In this document: positions 1-7,100 of the stretch, piece by piece
Layout: each line of letters starts with the position of its first letter
How positions within the stretch are numbered: the first letter of the stretch is position 1
NCBI GenBank assembly: GCA_003485885.1
Contig: DNHM01000506.1
Span: forward strand, 1-7,269
Length of the DNA: 7,269 bases
Direction of reading: 5' to 3'
From: Acidimicrobiaceae bacterium
Lineage (GTDB): Bacteria; Actinomycetota; Acidimicrobiia; Acidimicrobiales; UBA10347
Position numbers and translations under genes: made by a program
The notes under the pieces: generated by a model
The model's input: only the letters and a program-made list of their open reading frames with translations
What the model was told of the DNA's origin: nothing
The model's database searches: none

Positions 1-113
1 AAACCACCGTCCTCGACGCCTGAGCAAACTCTCGCCTGCCCGTAGGTCGGTGTAGCTCGGGCTTCTGGGTCAGGGTTTCGGCGAGGAACGAGCTGAAGGC
101 CGGACCACCAGTA

Positions 114-986
114 CTACCCCTCGTCGGTGTTGTCGCGGAGCCAGGCCTGGAGCTGCGCAGCAAGTTCATCGCCGGAAGGAAGCAGGTCCTGTGAGTTGTC
201 GATGAGTGTTTCGAGTCGCTCTACGTAGCTGCGCATCTCGTCGTCGCTGGCAACGGCGGCGTCGACCTTGGAGCGCCATGCAGCCGCGTCGGCGGTGAAG
301 CTGGCGTGGCCTGTCTCGATTCCCGTCACGAGTTCGAGTCGCGCCAGTAACGAACGAGTCGCTTCTGGATTTGGTGCCTGCGTCACGTAATGAGGAACCG
401 AAACGCGCAGTGATATTACGGCGAGGCCGAGTTCGTGCAAGTGCACGTGCAGGGCTCCGACAAGCCCGGTTGGACCTTGGTACGTGGGTCGGCCCAATCC
501 CAACCGTTCAGCGAGAACTGGATCACTTGCTGATCCCACGACACCGAGTGCCCGTGTATGGGGTGCCTGGCCGGCCATGGCGCCAAGCGTTACGACAAGA
601 CGGGCGCCGCTCTTCTGTGCGATCTCACCCACTGCTTGAGCGAACGTACGCCATCGCAGGTGGGGTTCAATCCCAGAGATCGTGACGAGCGAGGGAACAT
701 CGCCGTCGAGCGCTAGTTCATACGCATCGTTTTCGGGCCAACGCAAGATGCGGGCGCCGGTGTCATCGAGTGACACGATCGGACGCTGCTGCGTGAAATC
801 GAAGAATACCTCGGGGTCAATTGCGGCAATCTTGACCTGGCTGATCGCACTGCTCGCGAGGTGGTCCACCGCATCAGTGGCTGCACCGGCGATATCGAAG
901 AGCCCTTCAAGCGCCATGACCAGAATCGGTGCGTCGGCTTGGGACTTAGCGTTCCAATAAACGTGATTTTCATTAGCGTTACTCAC
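114..986 (-). CDS. PAC2 family protein (proteasome assembly chaperone-like)
   Basis: A 290-residue protein that I recognise as an actinobacterial PAC2-family (formerly DUF75) member. Family hallmarks in order are ILVMALEGLFDIAGAAT (about residues 21-37), IDPEVFFDFTQQRP (56-69), the GIEPHLRWRTF block (105-115), LGAMAGQAPHTR (134-145), YQGPTGLVGALH (169-180) and VPHYVTQAPNP (197-207). An acidic, probably helical tail follows (about 235-290). Archaeal and eukaryotic relatives help assemble proteasomes; in actinobacteria the role is not firmly established, and no proteasome gene is visible here. It should be cytosolic, as no signal peptide or membrane segment is seen. I chose the GTG at 986 because the family-like sequence begins shortly after it; the frame stays open further upstream to an ATG at 1097, but that extension looks non-homologous. 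No Shine-Dalgarno precedes the GTG. The gene is divergent from the envelope-protein gene. The family call is confident, the exact start less so. Confidence 0.88.
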   Translation of the reverse strand: MSNANENHVYWNAKSQADAPILVMALEGLFDIAGAATDAVDHLASSAISQVKIAAIDPEVFFDFTQQRPIVSLDDTGARILRWPENDAYELALDGDVPSLVTISGIEPHLRWRTFAQAVGEIAQKSGARLVVTLGAMAGQAPHTRALGVVGSASDPVLAERLGLGRPTYQGPTGLVGALHVHLHELGLAVISLRVSVPHYVTQAPNPEATRSLLARLELVTGIETGHASFTADAAAWRSKVDAAVASDDEMRSYVERLETLIDNSQDLLPSGDELAAQLQAWLRDNTDEG

Positions 987-1182
987 GTTGTTGCGTTGCT
1001 CATGTAGTGGCCTTACCGATCGAATTCTTGCTGAGATGGCAACATGCGGCTCCAAGAACGAACTCATATCCCACAGGCAAATCGTAGGTCTGAACATGGG
1101 CTCGTGGGGTGATCAAACAGGAGAATCGTTGAAGTGCCACGTTCAGTCGTGTCCCACGTCGTACGATCTGGATGTGGCCTCG
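987..1182. other. Divergent intergenic region between the PAC2 and envelope-protein genes
   Basis: About 190 bp lie between two genes that point away from each other, so promoters for both should be here. The rightward frame is open through the whole stretch (from a TTG at 988), but the encoded residues look random and would overlap the PAC2 start, so I treat it as non-coding. It contains an AGGAG at 1119-1123 five bases before an in-frame TTG (1129), which is an alternative start for the rightward gene, and a TACGAT -10-like box at 1162-1167. No convincing leftward promoter was identified. Confidence 0.5.
1162..1167 (+). promoter_or_regulatory. Candidate -10 box for the envelope-protein gene
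   Basis: TACGAT matches the TANNNT actinobacterial -10 pattern. Six bases separate it from an in-frame GTG at 1174, the spacing expected for a leaderless transcript; the preferred ATG at 1183 would then have a leader of only about 9 bases. No good -35 hexamer is visible 16-18 bases upstream. This rests on pattern and spacing alone. Confidence 0.35.
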
Positions 1183-3267
1183 ATGTTTGACACGATTGCT
1201 GACATGCTGCGCGGATCGGCGCCCGACGATCTCGCGCACGCACTCGGCACTGATCGCACCCAGACCAGACGGGCGATGGAGATTGGGCTTCCAGCGCTCA
1301 TCACTGGTCTACGAGATAAAACGCTCGAGCCGGGAGGCGCTCAGAATCTTGCGTCGATGCTCGGCGACGCCGATGCTTCGGTGCCCGGCGACATCGACGC
1401 GTATCTCGCTGCTGGTGACCCCGCACGCGGAGCAGCAATGCTCGATATCGCCTTTGGTGACAGGGGCGAACCTGCACTCAGTGCCCTCAGCGCAGCATCA
1501 GGTCTCAGCACGCGTCTGCTTGCGCAGGTCATGTCGGTTCTTGCGCCGCTGGCGACCGGGACGGTCGCCGCCCATGCCGAGCGAAGCCCCGACGGTTTGC
1601 GTTCGTATCTTGGCGATGCAGTGACTGACCTCGAAGCAAAAGGTTTCGGACGAGTTGTCGAACTCGTCAGCCCGCCTGGCCTCGACATGACCTCTGTTGC
1701 TGATGCGGCAGCTGCCCCTGCAGAGGCGCCGATACAGATGGCAGGTGGCGATCACGAAGCAGACGTCGACCCGCCCCAAGACGACGACCTATTCTTCGAT
1801 GTACCAGACGACGAACTGGACGATGCCATCATCGTCGAGGGGGCATTCGCTGATGCAGCGGATGAGCTACTGAGTCTCGACGACAGCGCCCCCGACGACG
1901 GTGCTCCCGACGACAGTGCACTCGGCGATTTCTCTATGGATATCGATGATCCAACCGAGGCAATCGAGCTGGGCGGTTCGATGCCTGATTTCGGTGCCGA
2001 GGTAGCCAACGTCGCGCCTGCGGGTGTCGTTATTGCCGACGATGCTGCCGTTTCTGGGTCAACGATGACCTATGCCGACCCGGGAATTCCCGAGGTTGAT
2101 GCTGCCCCGGACGAAGTCGAGGGCAGTGGACTTTCCGGCATGGGTTGGTTGTGGTGGCTCATTGGTGCTGTGCTTGGTCTCATCATTCTGGGTACCGCTA
2201 TCTCGCAATGTGGCGGCAGTGATGGCGACATATCCGTTGCTCCCGGCGACGACACAACCGCCGTCGCTACGCCAACGCCAGACCCACTCGTCACTGAACG
2301 TCAAACAACACTCGACGGGATCCTGCTTGAGTATCCAAACGTGGATGGCGAAGTCTTCGGTGATGTTGCGGTGCTCAACGGTTCGGTAGCGGACGAGACC
2401 GAACGTGCGCTCCTTGATCAGGCGGTGCGTTCAGCTGGGCTCGGTGTACAAAACAATGTCACTGCTTCCGACACTCCTGCTGGTGGCGGCGCCCAGGGTT
2501 ACTCGTTGAATGATCTCATCGATGCACAGCCCGAGTTGTCCACGCTGCGAGCATTGCTCGATCAAGCGGGCTTCGCCGAGGCCCTCAGTGGAGGTGGCGA
2601 GTTCACGCTATTTGCACCTACGAACGACGCATTCGAGGCTGTCTCCGATCAAGTGGCTGAGCTGCAGAACGATCCCGAGGCACTCAAGGCAGTTCTTCGT
2701 TACCACCTGCTGGTCGGAGCGCAAGATGCTGCCTCGATCTCGGCAACGGCCTCGTTACCTACACAACTCGACGGCCAGAACATAGAGGTTGATGCCTCCA
2801 CGGGAAGCATCGTGCTCAATGGTTCGGTATCGGTCCTGGTCGGCGATGCGGCCGCTCGCAATGGAGTGATGCATATCGTGAGTTCCGTACTGCTGCCTCA
2901 GGCCGCTGCTGCTGAATTGCCCGAAGAGATCGGTGCTGCACTCGGTTTGGCTCCGATCACGTTTGCGTCCGGTGGCTCGGATCTGACAGCCGATGGCCAA
3001 GTCGAACTCGACAAGGTTGCGGCGTTCTTGCTCGAGACTCCAGGAAACATTGAGATTGGCGGCCACACCGATTCCGATGGCGAGCCTGGTTACAACCAGA
3101 CCTTGAGCCAGGAACGAGCCGACGCCGTAAAGTCCTATCTTGCATCACAAGGTGTCGCTGCCGAGTCGATGACGGCGATCGGCTTTGGCGAAGATCTGCC
3201 AATTGCGGCGAACGACACGCCAGAGAACAAGGCCAAGAATCGGCGCATCGAGTTCCGCCCGATCTAG
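1183..3267 (+). CDS. Multidomain envelope protein: DUF937 - TM - BON-like - fasciclin - OmpA C-terminal domain
   Basis: A 694-residue single-pass membrane protein that probably tethers the membrane to peptidoglycan. Residues 1-165 match the DUF937 type (MFDTIADMLRG start, ALITGLRDK, GGAQNLASMLGD, SGLSTRLLAQVMSVLAPL). Residues 180-315 are a low-complexity Asp/Glu/Ala/Pro linker with three DDSAP-like repeats. One transmembrane helix spans about 321-341 (GWLWWLIGAVLGLIILGTAI). A BON-like segment follows (about 372-430), then a FAS1 domain (about 440-575; FTLFAPTNDAF, VLRYHLLVG, NGVMHIVSSVLLP) and an OmpA-like domain (about 590-694; ITFASGGSDLT, GHTDSDG, NQTLSQERADAVKSYL, NRRIEF). Asp630 and Arg645 sit where OmpA domains bind diaminopimelate of peptidoglycan. 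By inference DUF937 is cytoplasmic and BON-FAS1-OmpA extracytoplasmic. TM-BON-OmpA order resembles M. tuberculosis OmpATb (ArfA, Rv0899). I chose the ATG at 1183 because the DUF937 domain begins there; GTG 1174 (possible leaderless start) and TTG 1129 (after AGGAG) are alternatives. A hairpin follows the stop. Confidence 0.87.
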   Translation: MFDTIADMLRGSAPDDLAHALGTDRTQTRRAMEIGLPALITGLRDKTLEPGGAQNLASMLGDADASVPGDIDAYLAAGDPARGAAMLDIAFGDRGEPALSALSAASGLSTRLLAQVMSVLAPLATGTVAAHAERSPDGLRSYLGDAVTDLEAKGFGRVVELVSPPGLDMTSVADAAAAPAEAPIQMAGGDHEADVDPPQDDDLFFDVPDDELDDAIIVEGAFADAADELLSLDDSAPDDGAPDDSALGDFSMDIDDPTEAIELGGSMPDFGAEVANVAPAGVVIADDAAVSGSTMTYADPGIPEVDAAPDEVEGSGLSGMGWLWWLIGAVLGLIILGTAISQCGGSDGDISVAPGDDTTAVATPTPDPLVTERQTTLDGILLEYPNVDGEVFGDVAVLNGSVADETERALLDQAVRSAGLGVQNNVTASDTPAGGGAQGYSLNDLIDAQPELSTLRALLDQAGFAEALSGGGEFTLFAPTNDAFEAVSDQVAELQNDPEALKAVLRYHLLVGAQDAASISATASLPTQLDGQNIEVDASTGSIVLNGSVSVLVGDAAARNGVMHIVSSVLLPQAAAAELPEEIGAALGLAPITFASGGSDLTADGQVELDKVAAFLLETPGNIEIGGHTDSDGEPGYNQTLSQERADAVKSYLASQGVAAESMTAIGFGEDLPIAANDTPENKAKNRRIEFRPI
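1879..1923 (+). repeat. Three tandem 15-bp repeats in the acidic linker
   Basis: Three adjacent 15-bp units (1879-1893, 1894-1908, 1909-1923), each beginning GACGAC, encode DDSAP, DDGAP and DDSAL in frame. The units differ at a few positions, many of them synonymous, so the array is diverged rather than fresh. Because the unit is a multiple of three, copy-number changes would alter linker length without breaking the frame. Confidence 0.8.
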
Positions 3268-3290
3268 GTACAGCTAAGCACGAGTACGCA

Positions 3291-3322
3291 GAAGAACGAC
3301 GCCTGAGAAGGCCTCGTTCTTC
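3291..3322 (+). terminator. Hairpin terminator after the envelope-protein gene
   Basis: A 14-position stem (3291-3304 pairing with 3309-3322) has a single C-C mismatch (3300/3313) and closes on a GAGA loop of the stable GNRA type. It begins 23 bases after the stop codon. Only a short, interrupted T run (TTCTTCCGTT) follows, so it is not a textbook intrinsic terminator, but such U-poor hairpins are common in high-GC actinobacteria. It lies just upstream of the next gene's putative promoter and could alternatively act as an mRNA 3'-end stabiliser. Confidence 0.65.
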
Positions 3323-3332
3323 CGTTACCGAG

Positions 3333-3338
3333 TAGATT
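3333..3338 (+). promoter_or_regulatory. Candidate -10 box for the glycosyltransferase gene
   Basis: TAGATT fits TANNNT and lies 8 bases before the GTG start at 3347. No Shine-Dalgarno occupies the gap, so a leaderless or nearly leaderless transcript is plausible. The -35 position falls inside the preceding hairpin and has no recognisable hexamer. The call is based on pattern only. Confidence 0.4.
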
Positions 3339-3346
3339 CGGAAGTT

Positions 3347-4561
3347 GTGGGTGACTACTTCCAGAACGGTCCGATCACGACTTTGCATGACTTCGGTCTA
3401 CGCGCAACCGAGGATCTTGACAAGGATCTCGTCCGATGGGGCAAGAGCCGACCGATGTCGCTCATTATCCCCTCTCTCTTTAGCGAACTGGGTGGGCCAG
3501 CGCTCGATCACATCGTTGACGAACTTGCTCAGGTTCCGTTTCTCGATCAGATCATCATTGGGCTAGACCGCGCCACCGAGGATGAATTCCACCAGGCTCG
3601 CGAGTTCTTCTCTCGCCTCCCACAGACAACGCGGATCCTGTGGAACGATGGCCCCCGACTCCAAGCGCTCGACCAGGTCTTTCGCGATCATTCGATCGCT
3701 CCACTTGAAGCGGGCAAGGGGCGCAATGTTTGGTATTGCATTGGCTACTTCTTGGCGTCAGGCCTCGGCGAAGTAGTCGGTCTACACGATGCAGACATCG
3801 TGACCTACGACCGATCGATGGTCAGCAAACTCTTCTATCCGGTCGTACATCCGACGTTCGGTTTCTCGTTTGCGAAGGGGTATTACTTCCGGACTGATGG
3901 CGAGCGGCTCAATGGCCGAGTGGTGCGACTATTGGTCACCCCACTCATTCGAGCGCTTCGTCAGTGCTTAGGCGAAAACGACTACCTGGACTACTTGGAT
4001 AGTTTCCGATACCCGCTGGCGGGCGAGTTCGCCATGCACATCAATGTGGTGCGCAATATTCGCATTCCCAGCGACTGGGGTCTAGAGATCGGTGTGCTCA
4101 GTGAAGTCCATCGTCGTTACACAACACAACGCATCTGCCAGGTCGACCTCACCGGGGCCTATGACCACAAACACCAACAGGTCTCTTTCGATGACCCGTC
4201 GACCGGTCTCCACAAGATGAGCCTTGACATCACCAAGGCAATGTTTCGCAAGCTGGCTATCGGTGGCGAGGTCCTTTCGGCCGAAACCTTTCGGACCATC
4301 AAGGCGAGTTACTACCGCAACGCGCTCGACATGGTCGAACGGTATGAGGCAGTCGCTGATATGAATGGCCTTGAGTTCGATAGCCACAGCGAAGAGCAAC
4401 TTGTCGAGGTCTTTGCCCAGACGATCGTCGAGGCTGGCGAGGATTTCTCTTCGAACCCGATGGAGACGCCGTTCATCTCGAGTTGGGCCCGGGTACAGAG
4501 TGCCGTCCCTGATGCTTTCGAACAGATGCTGGCTGCAGTCGAGGCCGACAATGCATCCTGA
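3347..4561 (+). CDS. GT-A glycosyltransferase, glucosyl-3-phosphoglycerate synthase-like
   Basis: A 404-residue cytosolic protein of a conserved bacterial glycosyltransferase type related to glucosyl-/mannosyl-3-phosphoglycerate synthases, which move a sugar from a nucleotide sugar to 3-phosphoglycerate to make a precursor of the solute glucosylglycerate (or of mycobacterial methylglucose polysaccharides). Visible features are the characteristic N-terminus DYFQNGPITTLHDF, an LIIPSLFSELGGPAL strand-loop (about 39-53), IIIGLDRA (69-76), ILWNDGPRL (97-105), GKGRNVWY (123-130), a DXD-like metal/nucleotide motif LHDADIVTYDRS (146-157; Asp148, Asp150), RYPLAGEFAM (221-230), PSDWGLEIGVLSE (241-253) and YDHKHQ (272-277), whose histidines may complete the metal site. 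The C-terminal third is helical. Start GTG 3347 is fixed by the conserved N-terminus directly after it. The helicase gene follows 12 bp downstream, so co-transcription is likely. No matching phosphatase is in the window. The glycosyltransferase class is confident; the exact substrate is inference. Confidence 0.85.
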   Translation: MGDYFQNGPITTLHDFGLRATEDLDKDLVRWGKSRPMSLIIPSLFSELGGPALDHIVDELAQVPFLDQIIIGLDRATEDEFHQAREFFSRLPQTTRILWNDGPRLQALDQVFRDHSIAPLEAGKGRNVWYCIGYFLASGLGEVVGLHDADIVTYDRSMVSKLFYPVVHPTFGFSFAKGYYFRTDGERLNGRVVRLLVTPLIRALRQCLGENDYLDYLDSFRYPLAGEFAMHINVVRNIRIPSDWGLEIGVLSEVHRRYTTQRICQVDLTGAYDHKHQQVSFDDPSTGLHKMSLDITKAMFRKLAIGGEVLSAETFRTIKASYYRNALDMVERYEAVADMNGLEFDSHSEEQLVEVFAQTIVEAGEDFSSNPMETPFISSWARVQSAVPDAFEQMLAAVEADNAS

Positions 4562-4573
4562 CCGACCAGCGAT

Positions 4574-7078
4574 GTGGGATTGCTGCAGTTGAGGACTGTT
4601 CCCGATACCGGACTGCCAATCGAAGCGGTCATCCCTGACGTGCGGGCGGCACTTGACCGACACCGTCGGGCCGTGCTCACTGCTGAGCCGGGAGCAGGTA
4701 AGACCACCGTGGTGCCGCTGCGTCTGCTCGACGAACCCTGGCTCGCCAGTCAACGCATAGTCATGCTGGAGCCCCGCCGGTTGGCCGCTCGAGCGTCGGC
4801 GGCACGGATGGCATCCCTGTTGGGGGAACAAGTAGGGCAAACCGTGGGTGTCACCACCCGAGATGACCGCCGTGTCAGCAAGGCGACGCGCATCGAGGTC
4901 GTGACCGAAGGCATCCTCACCCGTCGGCTCCAGCGCGATCCTGAACTCGAGGGATACGGCCTGGTCATCTTCGACGAATTCCATGAACGCAGCCAGCAGG
5001 CAGACTTGGGTCTGGCGTTATTGCTTGATGCCCACCGCACGCTCGACCTCGCCACCGCGGTGATGGTCATGTCGGCCACGATCGACGCCCACAAGGTCGC
5101 CGCTCTAATAGGTGAGTCCGAGCCAGCGCCGGTGATCGAGTGCGCAGGCCGCACGTTTGAGGTCGCGATGCATTGGCGTCCTCGCAACAAACGCGATCGG
5201 TTAGAGCCAGCGGTCGTGCAGGCAGTGCAATGGGTGCTCGAAACCGAAGACGACGGCGATGTCCTGGTCTTCCTGCCGGGTATGGCCGAGATCCGACGCA
5301 CCCAAGAGCAACTCCGAGGTCTTGACCCGCGGGTCGAAGTGCATCCGCTACACGGCAGTTTGCCGCTCGATGAGCAGGACCGTGCCGTTGCGCCAGCAGC
5401 TGCTGGTATGCGAAAGGTCGTGCTCAGCACTGACATTGCCGAGAGCAGCCTGACCGTCGAGGGGGTTACGGCCGTAGTCGACTCTGGTCTCGCTCGGGCA
5501 CCGCGGTTCGATCCAGGCAACGGCCTGACCCGGCTCACCACCGTGTCGGTCTCGCGAGCCTCAGCAGATCAGCGCGCCGGTCGCGCTGGGCGAACCCGTC
5601 CGGGTATGGCGGTGCGGCTGTGGTCCAAGATCGAACATGGCACGAGATCGGCGTTCGGTGCGGCAGAAATCACCAAGGTCGACCTGGCGCAGTTACGGCT
5701 TGAGCTTGCGGCGTGGGGTGTCTCCGACCCAGCAACGTTGCCCATGCTGGACCCCGTCCCTCCGCAGGCCTGGAAGGAATCCGGCCAGGTGCTGCACAAG
5801 CTCGGCGCTATCGATGCCGCCGATGTCATCACCGACCGGGGCCGTCAACTTGCCCAGTTACCGCTGCATCCGCGCCTGGGAGCGATCGTCGTAACCGGCG
5901 TGGAGCGGGGCATCGGTGCCATGGGGTGTGCTCTCGCGGCGTTGATCGATGAACGCGACGTGCTGCGGGGTCGGCCGGCCGAGGTCCCTGCAGATCTTGG
6001 TTTGCGGCTGGACCTGTTGACCGACCGAAATCGAAGCCACGGGCTTGCGTCGGGTAGGTCGATTCAGCTGGTGCGGGCACGGGCGAATGATCTCGCTCGT
6101 CGAATTGGCTGTGACGACGACGGCTACGATCGTGACCGGATTGGGTTGTTGGTTGCTGCAGGATTCCCGGACCGGGTAGCGCAAAGGCGGGGGAGCGGTC
6201 GCGGTCGTTTCCGGCTCCGAAGTGGATCAGGGGTGCGCGTTGTTGACACCGACCCGTTGGCAGGCGAGGACTACATCGTGGCCATCGACCTCGATGGCAA
6301 ACGTAAAGATGCCCGGGTTCGTATTGGTGCTGCGGTCGATGTGACCGACCTACTCGAGACCGCAGGGTTCGACGCCGAAGTCACTGAGCGCACTCTGTGG
6401 GATCGCGAGCGCAAGGATGTCGTCACCCGGGTCGATCGTCATTTGGGGTCGCTCGACTTGGGATCGACGAGTCGGCGGCCGGTGCCATCTCAGGAGGTCG
6501 TGGACCTACTGCTTGATCAGGTTCGGCGAACTCGGCTGAAGGCGCTGTCATGGACCGACTCGTCTCGTGCACTCCAAGCACGGGTTGAGTATGTGCGAGC
6601 CCGTCAACCCGATGCGGGCTGGCCAGATCTGTCGGACAAGACACTGGTTGCCACGCTTGACAGCTGGCTTGGGCCGCTGCTCGTTGGGGCTAGTGGTCGC
6701 TCTGACCTCGAGGTCGTATCCGTGGCGGTTGCCTTCGACATGTTGCTCGGCCGTGAACGGCGACAGCAACTCGAGGCAGCATTGCCGGCAACGTTTGTGT
6801 TGCCAGCTGGCCGGAAACTCAAGATCGACTACGCAGCTGAGCCACCGACGATCGCCTCCCGGGCGCAAGACTTCTATGGTGTCAGCACCCACCCCACGAT
6901 CCTTAGTGGCGACCAGCCGCTTACCGTCGAACTGTTGTCGCCTGCAGGGCGTCCAATCCAGCGGACCGCCGATCTTCCCGGCTTTTGGGATGGTAGCTGG
7001 GCCGAAGTGCGCAAAGATATGGCAGGCCGTTACCCAAAACATGATTGGCCCGCAGATCCTCGAAAGCGCCGCGGCTAG
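4574..7078 (+). CDS. hrpB: ATP-dependent helicase HrpB (DEAH/RHA family)
   Basis: An 834-residue superfamily 2 helicase of the usual HrpB length (E. coli about 810-825). Motifs in order: I EPGAGKT (38-44, Lys43 binding ATP phosphate), Ia LEPRRLAA (65-72), II DEFH (134-137, the HrpB variant of DEAH), III SAT (167-169), IV LVFLPG (231-236), V STDIAESSLT (285-294) and VI QRAGRAGR (333-340, arginine fingers). An HA2-like helical region follows (about 370-460; ELAAWGVSDP, LHKLGAI, LPLHPRLG). The HrpB-specific C-terminal domain ends in QDFYGV, VELLSPAGRPIQ, LPGFWDGSWAEVRKDM and GRYPKHDWPADP (to 828). All catalytic residues are present, so it should be active. The cellular role of HrpB is poorly defined; RNA or RNP remodelling is inferred from the family. 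GTG 4574 gives the longest reading; a TTG at 4589 is an alternative. No clear Shine-Dalgarno is seen. It lies 12 bp after the glycosyltransferase stop and converges on an EAL-domain gene. Confidence 0.95.
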   Translation: MGLLQLRTVPDTGLPIEAVIPDVRAALDRHRRAVLTAEPGAGKTTVVPLRLLDEPWLASQRIVMLEPRRLAARASAARMASLLGEQVGQTVGVTTRDDRRVSKATRIEVVTEGILTRRLQRDPELEGYGLVIFDEFHERSQQADLGLALLLDAHRTLDLATAVMVMSATIDAHKVAALIGESEPAPVIECAGRTFEVAMHWRPRNKRDRLEPAVVQAVQWVLETEDDGDVLVFLPGMAEIRRTQEQLRGLDPRVEVHPLHGSLPLDEQDRAVAPAAAGMRKVVLSTDIAESSLTVEGVTAVVDSGLARAPRFDPGNGLTRLTTVSVSRASADQRAGRAGRTRPGMAVRLWSKIEHGTRSAFGAAEITKVDLAQLRLELAAWGVSDPATLPMLDPVPPQAWKESGQVLHKLGAIDAADVITDRGRQLAQLPLHPRLGAIVVTGVERGIGAMGCALAALIDERDVLRGRPAEVPADLGLRLDLLTDRNRSHGLASGRSIQLVRARANDLARRIGCDDDGYDRDRIGLLVAAGFPDRVAQRRGSGRGRFRLRSGSGVRVVDTDPLAGEDYIVAIDLDGKRKDARVRIGAAVDVTDLLETAGFDAEVTERTLWDRERKDVVTRVDRHLGSLDLGSTSRRPVPSQEVVDLLLDQVRRTRLKALSWTDSSRALQARVEYVRARQPDAGWPDLSDKTLVATLDSWLGPLLVGASGRSDLEVVSVAVAFDMLLGRERRQQLEAALPATFVLPAGRKLKIDYAAEPPTIASRAQDFYGVSTHPTILSGDQPLTVELLSPAGRPIQRTADLPGFWDGSWAEVRKDMAGRYPKHDWPADPRKRRG

Positions 7079-7084
7079 CCGGCG
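7067..7084. terminator. Weak GC-rich hairpin at the convergent gene junction
   Basis: CGCCG (7067-7071) can pair with CGGCG (7080-7084) around an 8-base loop that contains the hrpB stop codon (7076-7078). With only five pairs and no T run it is a weak candidate, but its placement between two convergent genes 22 bp apart would suit a shared terminator. Short GC-rich inverted repeats also arise by chance in such DNA. Confidence 0.2.
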
Positions 7085-7100
7085 GAGCTCGCTGTTGCGT

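Noticed and set aside
1..113. Possible end of a neighbouring gene at the left edge.
   Set aside because: All three rightward frames meet early stops (for example TGA at 21-23), and the leftward open frames lack a start and recognisable residues; too little sequence to support a gene.
371..960. Two rightward open frames (371-685 and 682-960) antisense to the PAC2 gene.
   Set aside because: The opposite strand encodes conserved PAC2 blocks throughout, and the rightward translations are low-complexity and unrecognisable.
988..1182. N-terminal extension of the envelope protein to a TTG at 988.
   Set aside because: It would overlap the PAC2 start region, lacks a domain or signal peptide, and the DUF937 domain begins at the ATG at 1183.
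2191..2214. A possible lipoprotein lipobox (AISQC) after the transmembrane helix of the envelope protein.
   Set aside because: The residue before the cysteine is Gln instead of Gly/Ala/Ser, and the helix is more than 300 residues from the N-terminus, so it is not a signal peptide.
4082..4984. A 300-codon leftward open frame antisense to the glycosyltransferase and hrpB.
   Set aside because: It spans two well-supported opposite-strand genes including helicase motifs I and Ia, and its own translation shows no family features; such antisense frames are common in GC-rich DNA.
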